Below are positions 32,452-40,226 of a stretch of 64,000 bases of DNA, one piece after another. A program made the position numbers and the translations under genes. The notes under the pieces were generated by a model. It had not been told where the DNA came from. It made no database searches and saw only the letters and a program-made list of their open reading frames with translations. How positions within the stretch are numbered: the first letter of the stretch is position 1; each line of letters begins with the position of its first letter. This DNA comes from Mesoflavibacter sp037029465 (GTDB lineage: Bacteria; Bacteroidota; Bacteroidia; Flavobacteriales; Flavobacteriaceae), in the NCBI RefSeq assembly GCF_037029465.1, contig NZ_JAYMEM010000026.1:434001-498000 (forward strand). Direction: 5' to 3'.

Positions 32452-33135
32452 ATGGAAACAACTATACCCAAACGCGTATTTACTTTTTTAAAACAATTAG
32501 AAAAAAACAATGATAGAGATTGGTTTAACGAACATAAACCAGAATTTAAGGCGATAGAAAAAGAAGTAAAAGCCTTTAATAAAGAAGTGTTTGAGCTATT
32601 AAATAAACACGATCAAATAGATAAATTAAAACAGTTTAGGATTTATAGAGATGTGCGTTTTTCTAAAAACAAACAACCATACAAAACTCATTTTGGTTGC
32701 TCTTTTAACCGTGTAAAACCCAACTTAAGAGGCGGATATTATATTCATATTCAACCTAATAATGAGAGTTTTATAGCTACAGGTTTTTGGGATCCAAATA
32801 AAGAAGATTTACTACGTATTAGAAAAGAATTTGAAATAGACGATCAAGAGATGCGTGATATTTTAAAAGAAAAAACCTTTTCTAATATTTGGGGAGATTT
32901 TAAAGGCGATAGCTTAAAAACAGCACCAAAAGGTTTTGATAAAGAGCATCCGGCAATAGACTTAATACGTCGTAAACAGTACATTTTTATAAAACAGTTT
33001 ACAGACGATCAAGTATTGTCTAAACATTTTATAGATGAAGTAGATACAGCATTTAAAGCCATTCGTCCATTTTTTGATTATATGAGCGATGTTTTAACTA
33101 CAGATCTTAACGGTGTTTCTATACTTAACGATTAG
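32452..33135 (+). CDS. DUF2461 family protein (TIGR02453-like)
   Basis: 227 residues matching the DUF2461 pattern: VFTFLKQLEKNNDRDWFNEH, then QFRIYRDVRFSKNKQPYKTH, and GGYYIHIQPNNESFIATGFW in the middle. The family is widespread and has no established biochemical role. It is cytosolic, with no membrane segment. The stop codon overlaps by 4 nt the stop of the convergent GreA-like pseudogene. Confidence 0.9.
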   Translation: METTIPKRVFTFLKQLEKNNDRDWFNEHKPEFKAIEKEVKAFNKEVFELLNKHDQIDKLKQFRIYRDVRFSKNKQPYKTHFGCSFNRVKPNLRGGYYIHIQPNNESFIATGFWDPNKEDLLRIRKEFEIDDQEMRDILKEKTFSNIWGDFKGDSLKTAPKGFDKEHPAIDLIRRKQYIFIKQFTDDQVLSKHFIDEVDTAFKAIRPFFDYMSDVLTTDLNGVSILND

Positions 33136-33577
33136 TCAACTTCGGTAACGGTATATTTAGTGCCATTAAATTCAAAACGATCACCAACTGTTTTTTGCAT
33201 TAATAATTGACCTATTGGAGATTGTAAAGAAATCACATAAAACGTATCACCATCTAATTCAATTTACCTAAACTAATAGCAATAAAAAATTGCAAACTAT
33301 CTGTTTTTACTAAGCTTCCTAAAGCCACGTTAGGTGATAGTAAGTTGGTTTTAACAAGTTTAAGGTATTCTTGTGTTTTTCTGGCTTCGTTTAAATAACC
33401 TATATTTTTTTCAAGGTCATTCATTAATTTACCGTTACCAGAATCGTCGTCTTCGTTATTCGGTTTATCGTTGTTTTCTAAAGATTCTTTTAAAAGTTCA
33501 ATCTCGTTTTTGTAATCCTTTATGCGATTTTCTACATGTGTATTACAAATCTGTAAAAGTTGTTGTTTTGTTGTCAT
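33132..33577 (-). pseudogene. GreA/GreB-like protein, frameshifted
   Basis: From ATG 33577 the frame gives a helical N-terminus (MTTKQQLLQICNTHVENRIK, then acidic coiled coil) and a C-terminal GreA/GreB-like core (SPNVALGSLVKTDSLQFFIA, ISLG) before stopping at 33254. Shifting by one base at about 33258 continues ELDGDTFYVISLQSPIGQLL, then MQKTVGDRFEFNGTKYTVTE, ending at 33132. One missing base in an A/T run, real or a sequencing error, explains it. Intact homologues in Flavobacteriaceae are GreA-like, though often misannotated. Confidence 0.85.
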
Positions 33578-33583
33578 TTTAGC

Positions 33584-34000
33584 TTAAACCGCAGCTAAAT
33601 ACTCCGGTTTTTCAAATAATTGAATGTTGCTTTGCAAGCGTTGTTTTACAATATTCATCATACGTTTATTAAGCGCAGACGAGTTTTTTATATACGTCAA
33701 ATATTCATCTACTGTAAATTGTCCAATCACCATACCTTTAAGGCTATTTCTAAACTTAATATCTTTGTGTATTGCGTTTTCAATGTAATTTAAACGCTTT
33801 TCAATGGTTAATTGGTAAAACACATTTTTATGCTTTGCAATGTAGTTTCTAAACACTTCAATAAACAAATCGTTTTGCAGTTTAATTACTGGTCTTAACG
33901 TTTCGTTTTGAAAACGTTCTTCACTACTCATAGTGTCGTTAATGGTCATACTTTCAATGGTTGGTCGTGCAGCTAAAAGCTGTTGGTCTCGTGTAGTCAT
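33584..34000 (-). CDS. conserved hypothetical protein, 138 aa
   Basis: 138 residues, helical and basic, with no signal peptide: EERFQNETLRPVIKLQNDLF, YQLTIEKRLNYIENAIHKDI and FRNSLKGMVIGQFTVDEYLT. Similar flavobacterial proteins are, as I recall, sometimes labelled glyoxalase, but no VOC-fold motif is visible and I do not support that function. It lies 6 nt upstream of the GreA-like gene on the same strand, so the two probably form an operon. Confidence 0.75.
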   Translation of the reverse strand: MTTRDQQLLAARPTIESMTINDTMSSEERFQNETLRPVIKLQNDLFIEVFRNYIAKHKNVFYQLTIEKRLNYIENAIHKDIKFRNSLKGMVIGQFTVDEYLTYIKNSSALNKRMMNIVKQRLQSNIQLFEKPEYLAAV

Positions 34001-34095
34001 GATAGTAAGTTTTTACTAAAATTATTGATAAATATTAGCAATGCACAAATAGTTAAAAATTGTTTTTAACGGTCTTATTAACAATTTAGAAGTTG

Positions 34096-34103
34096 TAATT
34101 TTG
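34096..34103 (+). promoter_or_regulatory. -7 promoter element for the DUF72 gene
   Basis: TAATTTTG is an exact TAnnTTTG match, 18 nt before the ATG at 34122. Confidence 0.5.
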
Positions 34104-34121
34104 AAGTAAATACTTATTTAA

Positions 34122-35009
34122 ATGAAATTTGGAAGCGTTACCAACCCAGAAACTGTAGACTTTACTTTGCCTAAAGACCATAAAGATACCAAACGTGTAC
34201 TTAATATGGTTAAAGATGATAATGAACCAGAAATTTATGTGGGTTGCGCTAAGTGGAATAGAGCAGACTTAAAAGGCTTTTATCCAAGAGGAACAAAAGA
34301 CGAATTGGAGTATTATGCTTCACAATTTAATAGTATAGAACTTAATGCAACGTTTTACCGAATTTTTCCGCCAGAACAATTTGAAAAATGGAGAGAAAAA
34401 ACACCTTCAAATTTTAAGTTTTTCCCTAAGTTAAATCAAGAAATTAGTCACTGGAAACGCCTTAACGAAGTTAAAGAAGTGGTAGATAATTATTTATATT
34501 CTGCAGTAAATTTACAAGAAAAGTTAGGCACCATCTTTTTGCAAATGCACAATAATTTTACTCCAAAAGACTTTAATCGTGTGGTTAGTTTTATTGAAGG
34601 TTGGCCTAAAGAAATTCCCTTAGCAGTAGAATTTAGACATACCGATTGGTATAACGATCCAACGGTTTCAAAAGAATTATTTCAACTTTTAGAAAGCAAT
34701 AATATATCTAATGTTATTGTAGATACGGCTGGCAGACGCGATTTAATGCACATGCGATTAACCAATCCAACTGCTTTTGTGCGTTATGTTGGTGCCAATC
34801 ATCCAACAGATTATACACGACTTGACGATTGGATAGAACGATTAAAAACTTGGAAAACACAAGGAATTAAAGAGATAGACTTTTTTATTCATCAAAATAT
34901 AGAAAAAGAATCGCCGTTACTTTCGGCATATTTTATAAAACAATTGAATGCAGAATTAGGCGCTCAATTAAAAGTCCCTAATGAAGATCAACAACAAAAT
35001 TTATTTTAA
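34122..35009 (+). CDS. DUF72 family protein
   Basis: 295-residue protein with the DUF72 TIM-barrel pattern: YVGCAKWNRADLKGFYPRGT near residue 38, then QFNSIELNATFYRIFPPEQF and EKWREKTPSNFKFFPKLNQE, and LAVEFRHTDWYND in the middle. The family is unassigned biochemically. It is followed 3 nt later by a thioesterase gene and is probably cotranscribed with it. Confidence 0.9.
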   Translation: MKFGSVTNPETVDFTLPKDHKDTKRVLNMVKDDNEPEIYVGCAKWNRADLKGFYPRGTKDELEYYASQFNSIELNATFYRIFPPEQFEKWREKTPSNFKFFPKLNQEISHWKRLNEVKEVVDNYLYSAVNLQEKLGTIFLQMHNNFTPKDFNRVVSFIEGWPKEIPLAVEFRHTDWYNDPTVSKELFQLLESNNISNVIVDTAGRRDLMHMRLTNPTAFVRYVGANHPTDYTRLDDWIERLKTWKTQGIKEIDFFIHQNIEKESPLLSAYFIKQLNAELGAQLKVPNEDQQQNLF

Positions 35010-35012
35010 CCT

Positions 35013-35402
35013 ATGAGATTTCATACCAGAAAATGGGTAAAACCCGAAGATTTAAACCCAAACGGAACACTGTTTGGCGGTAAGCTTTTAGCGTGGATAG
35101 ACGAAGAAGCTGCACTTTATAGCATCGTACAATTAGAAAACAACAGAGTAGTCACCAAATACATGAGTGAAATTAACTTTATGAGCAAAGCAACCGAAGG
35201 TGATATTGTTGAAATTGGTATTGACGTAAAAAAGTTTGGTGGCACATCGTTAACCTTAAAATGCGAAGTACGTAATATGCGCACACGCGAAACTATTATC
35301 TCTGTTGAAGATATTATCATGGTGAATTTAGATGAAAACGGAAAACCATCTCCACATGGAAAAACCAAAATAGAGTACGTTAAAGACCGATTAAAAAAGT
35401 AG
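35013..35402 (+). CDS. acyl-CoA thioesterase, hotdog fold (YciA-like)
   Basis: 129 residues. The hotdog signature NPNGTLFGGKLLAWIDEEAA, with the catalytic Asp, is near residues 14-33, followed by KYMSEINFMSKATEGDIVEI. It hydrolyses acyl-CoA thioesters, with chain-length preference unknown. The small size and motif match YciA/BACH-type single-domain thioesterases. It is the second gene of a two-gene unit with DUF72. Confidence 0.88.
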   Translation: MRFHTRKWVKPEDLNPNGTLFGGKLLAWIDEEAALYSIVQLENNRVVTKYMSEINFMSKATEGDIVEIGIDVKKFGGTSLTLKCEVRNMRTRETIISVEDIIMVNLDENGKPSPHGKTKIEYVKDRLKK

Positions 35403-35411
35403 GAGAGAAGC

Positions 35412-35702
35412 CTATTTTTTTGGTGCCAAAAACTTTTTGTCTACGTAAAAAGTACCAAACGGTATTAAAGACGCTGCTAGAATGACTAAAAATGTACGTT
35501 TATTCCATTGTTGTTCTGGTTTTAATAAAACAGCAATTGCAATGTAAGCGATAAATAATAAACCATGTGGCATCCCTAACATTCTAACGTAAGTTGGATC
35601 ATCAGCCATATACTTTATAGGTGTTGCAATAAATAGAAGTAATATATAAGACACACCTTCTAACAGTGCGATAATTCTGAAAATGCTAAGTAAACTCATC
35701 AA
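35412..35702 (-). CDS. DUF3817 family membrane protein
   Basis: 96 residues with three TM segments: FRIIALLEGVSYILLLFIAT, GMPHGLLFIAYIAIAVLL and FLVILAASLIPFGTFYVD. The pattern ALLEGxSYxLLL, then PIKYM and MPHGLLF, is characteristic of DUF3817/YdzA-like proteins. No function has been established to my knowledge. It is convergent with the thioesterase gene, 9 nt away. Confidence 0.9.
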   Translation of the reverse strand: MMSLLSIFRIIALLEGVSYILLLFIATPIKYMADDPTYVRMLGMPHGLLFIAYIAIAVLLKPEQQWNKRTFLVILAASLIPFGTFYVDKKFLAPKK

Positions 35703-35754
35703 TAATTTTTTTTGTAAAATTACGGGTTATACTTAGTAAAACCAATAAAAAAAG

Positions 35755-35786
35755 AAAGACATCATGTTAATTTTGATGTCTTTTTT
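35755..35786. terminator. intrinsic terminator upstream of the DUF3817 gene
   Basis: AAAGACATCA (35755-35764) pairs with TGATGTCTTT (35774-35783), with flanking A and T runs. It most likely ends minus-strand transcription from the TonB-like gene about 210 nt upstream (minus-strand sense). Confidence 0.75.
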
Positions 35787-35828
35787 GTTTTGTTATTTAG
35801 CAGAATAGTTAGTAATAATAATCCCTAA

Positions 35829-35992
35829 GTCATTTCGAACGTATTGAGAAATCACATAATTATTGTTTTTAAAAAAGAATGTGATTCCTCTTCGTACCTC
35901 ATTCGGAATGACAACAGATTATCTATGTCTTACTGAACTTGTTTCAGTATCTCATACGGTTAAAACAGATTCCGCATCTAGTGCGAAATAAC
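35829..35992. repeat. cluster of intergenic palindromic repeats
   Basis: GTCATTTCGAACGTATTGAG at 35829 and ATTCGGAATGAC ending at 35912 bracket an inverted pair. Then ACTGAA-CTTG-TTTCAGT (about 35932-35948) and TTCCGCA-TCTAG-TGCGAAA (about 35970-35989) follow. All lie between the TonB-like gene and DUF3817. Related GTCATTTCGAAC elements occur at 38344 and 39860. Confidence 0.7.
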
Positions 35993-35996
35993 AGAT

Positions 35997-36800
35997 TTAA
36001 CAACCCATCAACCCAAAAGAAATAACTAACTCTTGGTCAACAGTGTTACCGTTTTCATCTTTTGCTGGTGACCAAGTACCAGGTAAATCTTTCATCAATT
36101 TAATAAGTTGCTTATCTACTTTTGGGTAATTAGAAGTATGATCTAAATGTATGTTTTTAACATCACCTGTTTTGGTTACTGTAAAATATAGTTTACCAGC
36201 TTTTAACTGTTTTGGATCAACATCTTTTCTAACAGTTTCGGTTTGGTCTTTAAAATAGGTTTTTAAGGCTTTAAAACCTTCAGAATATTGTGCTTGCACG
36301 TCTGGTACAATCGTATGATGTGGTGTAGAATAGTTATAACCACCAGAATAATTGTCTATAAATTCTGTTCTAAAAATAATATTGTCGCCATAGTCTAGCG
36401 TTTGTAAGTAATTAAGTTGTTCTGTGGTAAAATCTGCTGTTGTTCCAGCTAAATTTAAATCTTGTTGTCTATCGTTAACCACTTTTAGTAATCGCACCGC
36501 TTCTAAGCTTTTCATGCTATTAAGTGTTTCTACATCGTAGACATCTTTTAAGGTTTTTGCGTTAAGGACTACCGATTTTTTTATAGGCATAAAACGTGTG
36601 CCGATTTCATAAATAAAATCTTCAAAGACTTCATTTTTTTTAATTGGTTCGTGTTCCATTGGTCCGTAAACCACGTCTTCAGTTTCAGTAGTAGTTATTT
36701 GCGTTGGTGTAACGTCTTTGATGTCGTTTTTAAAAACAGTAAACGCTGTTAATGCAAACGCAATAATTACTGTGCCAAGGATTAAAACTTGTTTTTTCAT
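35997..36800 (-). CDS. TonB-like C-terminal domain protein, membrane anchored
   Basis: 267 residues. One N-terminal hydrophobic segment (residues about 5-22, ILGTVIIAFALTAFTVF) is followed by a periplasmic region. The last 90 residues resemble a TonB C-terminal domain (GKLYFTVTKTGDVKNIHLDH, GTWSPAKDENGNTVDQELVI), ending FGLMGC. It lacks the Pro-rich linker of classical TonB and any ExbB/ExbD neighbours. It is divergent from the membrane winged-helix regulator, which suggests a functional pair. Confidence 0.78.
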   Translation of the reverse strand: MKKQVLILGTVIIAFALTAFTVFKNDIKDVTPTQITTTETEDVVYGPMEHEPIKKNEVFEDFIYEIGTRFMPIKKSVVLNAKTLKDVYDVETLNSMKSLEAVRLLKVVNDRQQDLNLAGTTADFTTEQLNYLQTLDYGDNIIFRTEFIDNYSGGYNYSTPHHTIVPDVQAQYSEGFKALKTYFKDQTETVRKDVDPKQLKAGKLYFTVTKTGDVKNIHLDHTSNYPKVDKQLIKLMKDLPGTWSPAKDENGNTVDQELVISFGLMGC

Positions 36801-36927
36801 AACTTTAAATTTAATGATTAATGAGATTTAAAAAAAATTGATGTCATAAAACTATAGCGATAAGCCGTTAAAAGTGTCAAAAAAGTGTAAAAGAAGTGTC
36901 AACAGTTGTAAAATCTCATAAAAATGT

Positions 36928-37806
36928 ATGTTATTTACAGTAATTATGAAGTTAATACGTCCATTTTTTAAACCTGTAATCGTACTAATTTTGGTTAGTA
37001 TGGTATTACAATCTTGCACAAAAACACAAGAACCAGCAGCAAACCAAGTTGTAAAAATAGCTTTAAGAGATGTTGGTCACCAACTATTATTAAGCAATCA
37101 AGATAGTACAACGGTAGTACCGCCAATACAAGATTTGGGCGATAACCGTTACCAATTACAATTTAATACACCATTAAGCATACATCCAGATAGTTTGGTA
37201 CAGCAGGTAAAAACTAGTTTTAAAAAAGCCAATTTACCAAATAATTATATTACCGAAGTACAACGTTGCAGCGATAATCAAGTAGCGTACAGCTACCAAA
37301 TGAAACAAGATATAGAACAAGGTATTGTGCCTTGTGGCGGCAGAGCATTAAAACAAGATTGCTACACCATAACCGTAGCGTTTTATACCATAAAAACTAC
37401 AACGCCTTTTGCTTATTATGCTATACCGTTAGTCTTATTAATTATAGGATTATTGTTGTATGTAAAGCTGAAATCTAAACCCAAAGCAACAGCACAACCC
37501 ATTAGTACAAATGCTAAAACTATTGGTAGTTTTACCTTTTATCCAGAACAAAACAAGCTAATAAAACACGCTAAAGAAATTACTTTGTCTAAAAAAGAAT
37601 GCGAGCTACTTAGCATTTTTATAGCGCAGCCAAACCAAATTATTAAACGTGAAACTTTATCTAAACGGGTTTGGGAAGACCATGGTGTTGTAGTTGGTAG
37701 AAGTTTGGATACGTACATTTCTAAATTGAGAAAAAAGCTACAAGAAGACCAACGCATTAAACTAACCAACGTACATGGTGTTGGTTATAAGTTGGAAGTG
37801 GAGTAG
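36928..37806 (+). CDS. membrane-anchored winged-helix transcriptional regulator
   Basis: 292 residues: an N-terminal hydrophobic segment ending VSMVLQSC, a putative periplasmic region of about 120 residues with three Cys (QRCSD, IVPCGG, QDCY), a TM near residues 155-173 (YAIPLVLLIIGLLLYV), and an OmpR-type winged helix at residues about 195-290 (ITLSKKECELLSIF, VVVGRSLDTYISKLRKKLQE, VHGVGYKLE). The DNA-binding domain is C-terminal, reversed from ToxR. ATG 36946 (MKLIRPFFKP) is an alternative start giving a cleaner signal sequence. Confidence 0.85.
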   Translation: MLFTVIMKLIRPFFKPVIVLILVSMVLQSCTKTQEPAANQVVKIALRDVGHQLLLSNQDSTTVVPPIQDLGDNRYQLQFNTPLSIHPDSLVQQVKTSFKKANLPNNYITEVQRCSDNQVAYSYQMKQDIEQGIVPCGGRALKQDCYTITVAFYTIKTTTPFAYYAIPLVLLIIGLLLYVKLKSKPKATAQPISTNAKTIGSFTFYPEQNKLIKHAKEITLSKKECELLSIFIAQPNQIIKRETLSKRVWEDHGVVVGRSLDTYISKLRKKLQEDQRIKLTNVHGVGYKLEVE

Positions 37807-37867
37807 TTGTTGATTGTTGAATTTCTAAACTATTTCTTAATTATTCGTCAAACCAATATAAGAGCCA

Positions 37868-37875
37868 TACCTTTG
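37868..37875 (+). promoter_or_regulatory. -7 promoter element for the FKBP gene
   Basis: TACCTTTG is an exact TAnnTTTG match, 29 nt before the ATG at 37905. A TTCG at 37844-37847, 20 nt upstream, could serve as a weak -33 box. Confidence 0.5.
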
Positions 37876-37904
37876 TAGCTATTTACAAATTATAAACAAA
37901 AATT

Positions 37905-38333
37905 ATGAGTAAAGTAAAAGCAAACGATACCGTACAGGTACATTACACAGGTAAATTAACAAATGGTCAAGTGTTTGATACTTCGGCAGAAAGAGAGCCT
38001 TTACAAGCACAATTAGGACAAGGACAATTAATACCTGGTTTTGAAAATGCATTAATAGATATGGCGGTTAACGAAAAGAAAACTGTAACTATTGCAAAAG
38101 AAGAAGCTTATGGAGACGTACGTAAAGAGTTGTTTCAAAAAGTAGCAAAAGAAGAATTACCAAAAGAGATTACACCAGAAGTTGGTATGGGCTTAGTAGC
38201 GTCTAGACCAGATGGATCACAACAACAATTACGTGTGGCAGAAGTAGAAGCAGACCATATTGTTATAGATGCTAATCATCCGTTAGCAGGTCAAGATTTA
38301 ATCTTTGATTTAGAGGTTGTTGGGATAAACTAA
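37905..38333 (+). CDS. FKBP-type peptidyl-prolyl isomerase (SlyD-like)
   Basis: 142 residues. The FKBP domain has VQVHYTGKLTNGQVFDTSAE and LGQGQLIPGFENALIDMAVN at residues about 7-55, with the inserted-flap segment (YGDVRKELFQKVAKEELPKE) and the closing NHPLAGQDLIFDLEVVGI. The insertion and the AGQxLxFxLEV ending mark a SlyD-type enzyme, a prolyl isomerase with chaperone activity. The His-rich metal-binding tail of E. coli SlyD is absent. Likely cytosolic. Confidence 0.94.
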   Translation: MSKVKANDTVQVHYTGKLTNGQVFDTSAEREPLQAQLGQGQLIPGFENALIDMAVNEKKTVTIAKEEAYGDVRKELFQKVAKEELPKEITPEVGMGLVASRPDGSQQQLRVAEVEADHIVIDANHPLAGQDLIFDLEVVGIN

Positions 38334-38343
38334 CATATTATTA

Positions 38344-38433
38344 GTCATTTCGAACGTAGAGAGAAATCGCATCATTATAGAGTAGAAGCGTAGTAGGATG
38401 AGATTCTTCGTCGCTATGCTCTTTCGGAATGAC
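38344..38433. repeat. composite intergenic repeat after the FKBP gene
   Basis: Starts GTCATTTCGAACGTAGAGAG and ends CTTTCGGAATGAC, with GAGATTCTTCGTCGCTATGC inside. Outer ends GTCATTtCG / CGGAATGAC are inverted, as in the element at 35829. Confidence 0.7.
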
Positions 38434-38462
38434 AGTTTAAATAGACTATTACTATTATAATT

Positions 38463-38497
38463 AAAAACGCTTTAGAGTTTTCTAAAGCGTTTTTTTA
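38463..38497 (+). terminator. intrinsic terminator after FKBP gene
   Basis: AAAAACGCTTTAGA pairs with TCTAAAGCGTTTTT around GTTT, followed by more T. It lies downstream of the FKBP gene, beyond the composite repeat. Confidence 0.9.
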
Positions 38498-38553
38498 TGA
38501 TAATTAATAATTAAATAAAGTAGGTCAGACAAAAAATGTAATTAATATATGTT

Positions 38554-38561
38554 TATATTTG
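38554..38561 (+). promoter_or_regulatory. -7 promoter element for the T9SS cargo gene
   Basis: TATATTTG, an exact TAnnTTTG match, lies 29 nt before the ATG at 38590. It follows the preceding terminator, so the cargo gene is transcribed alone. Confidence 0.55.
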
Positions 38562-38589
38562 GTGTCCAAACTATTAACCTACTTTTTAT

Positions 38590-39672
38590 ATGAAAAAAAC
38601 TTTACTCTTAATTTTATTATTTGTCGTGTGCAGTGTTAATGCACAAATTACAATATCTAACAGTGGTAGTAATTGTAATTTCTCTAATACAAGTCCAATG
38701 GATACTTACAGTATATCTGGTATAGTAAACGGACGTAACTCATATATTTCAGATAATGTTGTTGATTGTAGCCAAAATCCAACTCAACCTTATTGCTTAA
38801 GTACTGCAGAATATAGGATAGAATGGAGTGGAACAGAATGGCAACTTAGGGCATATTTTATATGCGAATGGCAATTGGGAGAAGAATGTGTTCCCAATGG
38901 TAATACTTCAGGAGCTTTATATGCAACTAATAGTGCTAATACGACACTTCCTCCAAATGGAGATTGGGTTTCTTCAGATTATATTGAAAATAATTTTGAT
39001 TGCAATTTTATTCTTTCAGGAGGAGAAGATATTACTATTTCTGTAACTGGAAGTTGTAGTTCCGATCCAAATGCTTATGGAGATTACATAAGTATTCCAG
39101 GTGAAATTAATAACGGTAAAAATGTTTATACAAAAACAGGAACTTCTAATTGTTCTGGTGCTGCAACTCAAAGTAGTTGTGCAGGTGTACCGCAAGAATA
39201 TAGAATATATTGGACAGGAACTGCGTGGATATTAGAATATGGAGCTTGTGTATATGACAGTATATTAGAAGAATGTATTATTTCGTATAATATCATGGGT
39301 ACTGGCTTAGCTTTTAATAATTCAGATACTAATTTTCCTCCAAATGGTACTTGGACTTCAAATGCAGCTGGTTGTGATTTTACAATTTCTGGTGGTGAAG
39401 GTGTTCTTAGTACAGAAGAAGTTATTAAAACAGACTATAAAATTGTAGTATATCCAAATCCAACTACAGGACAAGTAACTTTAGATTTTGGTAAAGTAAT
39501 TAGTAATGCAACTTTAAAATTGTATAATACAAAAGGACAAGTTTTAACGACTTCAACAGTGTTTTCAAAAAATAAAGAAACATTAACGATAGATCAATCT
39601 GCTGGAGTTTATTTTATAAATGTCACTTTAGAAAACGGAAATCAATTTTATTATAAGATTGTAAAAAAGTAA
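38590..39672 (+). CDS. secreted protein with internal duplication and T9SS sorting domain
   Basis: 360 residues. The signal peptide MKKTLLLILLFVVCSVNAQ is followed by two tandem repeats (residues about 20-147 and 148-272) sharing EYRIxWxGTxW, PPNGxW and CxFxxSGGE, each with several Cys. The C-terminal 75 residues form a type A T9SS sorting domain (IVVYPNPTTGQVTLDF, LKLYNTKGQVL, AGVYFINVTL, YYKIVKK). It should be exported by Sec, then by T9SS to the surface or medium. I do not recognise the repeat as a named domain. Confidence 0.9.
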   Translation: MKKTLLLILLFVVCSVNAQITISNSGSNCNFSNTSPMDTYSISGIVNGRNSYISDNVVDCSQNPTQPYCLSTAEYRIEWSGTEWQLRAYFICEWQLGEECVPNGNTSGALYATNSANTTLPPNGDWVSSDYIENNFDCNFILSGGEDITISVTGSCSSDPNAYGDYISIPGEINNGKNVYTKTGTSNCSGAATQSSCAGVPQEYRIYWTGTAWILEYGACVYDSILEECIISYNIMGTGLAFNNSDTNFPPNGTWTSNAAGCDFTISGGEGVLSTEEVIKTDYKIVVYPNPTTGQVTLDFGKVISNATLKLYNTKGQVLTTSTVFSKNKETLTIDQSAGVYFINVTLENGNQFYYKIVKK

Positions 39673-39704
39673 ACGACTTAAATTTTACAATTTATAATCT
39701 TTTT

Positions 39705-39738
39705 AAAAGCTGATGTATTTATTTATATCAGCTTTTTT
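39705..39738 (+). terminator. intrinsic terminator after the T9SS cargo gene
   Basis: AAAAGCTGAT pairs with ATCAGCTTTT across a short AT-rich loop and is followed by a T-run, 32 nt after the stop. Confidence 0.85.
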
Positions 39739-39859
39739 ATGTTTTAGGTTGAAATTATCTAATCGCTGAGAATCGCGTATTTAAAAATTTTTTATTAGTT
39801 GTACAGAATATTAAAATTATGAGAATTATGAAAATGACCATTTTTTTAGATTTTTCAAA

Positions 39860-39884
39860 GTCATTTCGAACAACGTTAGAAATC
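39860..39884. repeat. partial GTCATTTCGAAC repeat
   Basis: GTCATTTCGAACAACGTTAG followed by AAATC resembles the left ends of the elements at 35829 and 38344. No matching GGAATGAC right end is seen. Confidence 0.55.
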
Positions 39885-39961
39885 ATATTATTTTTGAAAT
39901 AAAAAATTAGGATTAATATTGATTCAGAATCAAGTATGGATAACAAATATTTATTTTGGAT

Positions 39962-40071
39962 TTATAATAATTAGCTTGACATAATTTTTTACAATATGAA
40001 ACACATACGTGTTATTGTATTGAAAATTATGTCAAATATCTCGTTCCTCGTTATTAAGCTAATTATTATAA
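39962..40071. repeat. long inverted repeat (cruciform-like, MITE-like)
   Basis: Outer arms TTATAATAATTAGCTT (39962-39977) and AAGCTAATTATTATAA (40056-40071) are perfect 16-bp complements. Directly inside, GACATAATTTT (39978-39988) pairs with AAAATTATGTC (40023-40033). ACAATA/TATTGT and AACAC/GTGTT continue toward a loop ATAC at 40005-40008. A 22-nt insertion (40034-40055) bulges on the right arm only. It encodes nothing recognisable. Confidence 0.8.
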
Positions 40072-40143
40072 TTGTTCTATAATTTATATTATGTAAAATA
40101 GAAGTTTTTAGATTGTACTCTATACTTTCAATTCATAGCAATT

Positions 40144-40173
40144 AAAAAACGCCTAGATTACTCCAAGCGTTTT
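40144..40173 (-). terminator. terminator of the Old Yellow Enzyme gene
   Basis: On the minus strand AAAACGC and GCGTTTT form a short stem followed by a T-run, about 55 nt after the minus-strand stop at 40227. The inner part of the stem is imperfect. Confidence 0.65.
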
Positions 40174-40226
40174 AAAACTAACTAATCAAAACTATTAATA
40201 GTAATAGTATTCTAAGGGATTCACTT

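Larger units (their letters stand above)
39673..40226. other. 554-bp gene-free stretch
   Basis: Holds a terminator (39705-39738), a degenerate GTCATTTCGAAC repeat (39860-39884), a 110-bp long inverted repeat (39962-40071) and the terminator of the minus-strand oxidoreductase (40144-40173). A 63-codon minus-strand frame at 39755-39946 overlaps the repeat and looks non-coding. I see no convincing gene. Confidence 0.7.

Noticed and set aside
39755..39946. 63-codon minus-strand frame in the gene-free gap
   Set aside because: It overlaps an intergenic repeat, is rich in Ile/Phe/Lys as random AT-rich DNA gives, and has no recognisable start context or domain.
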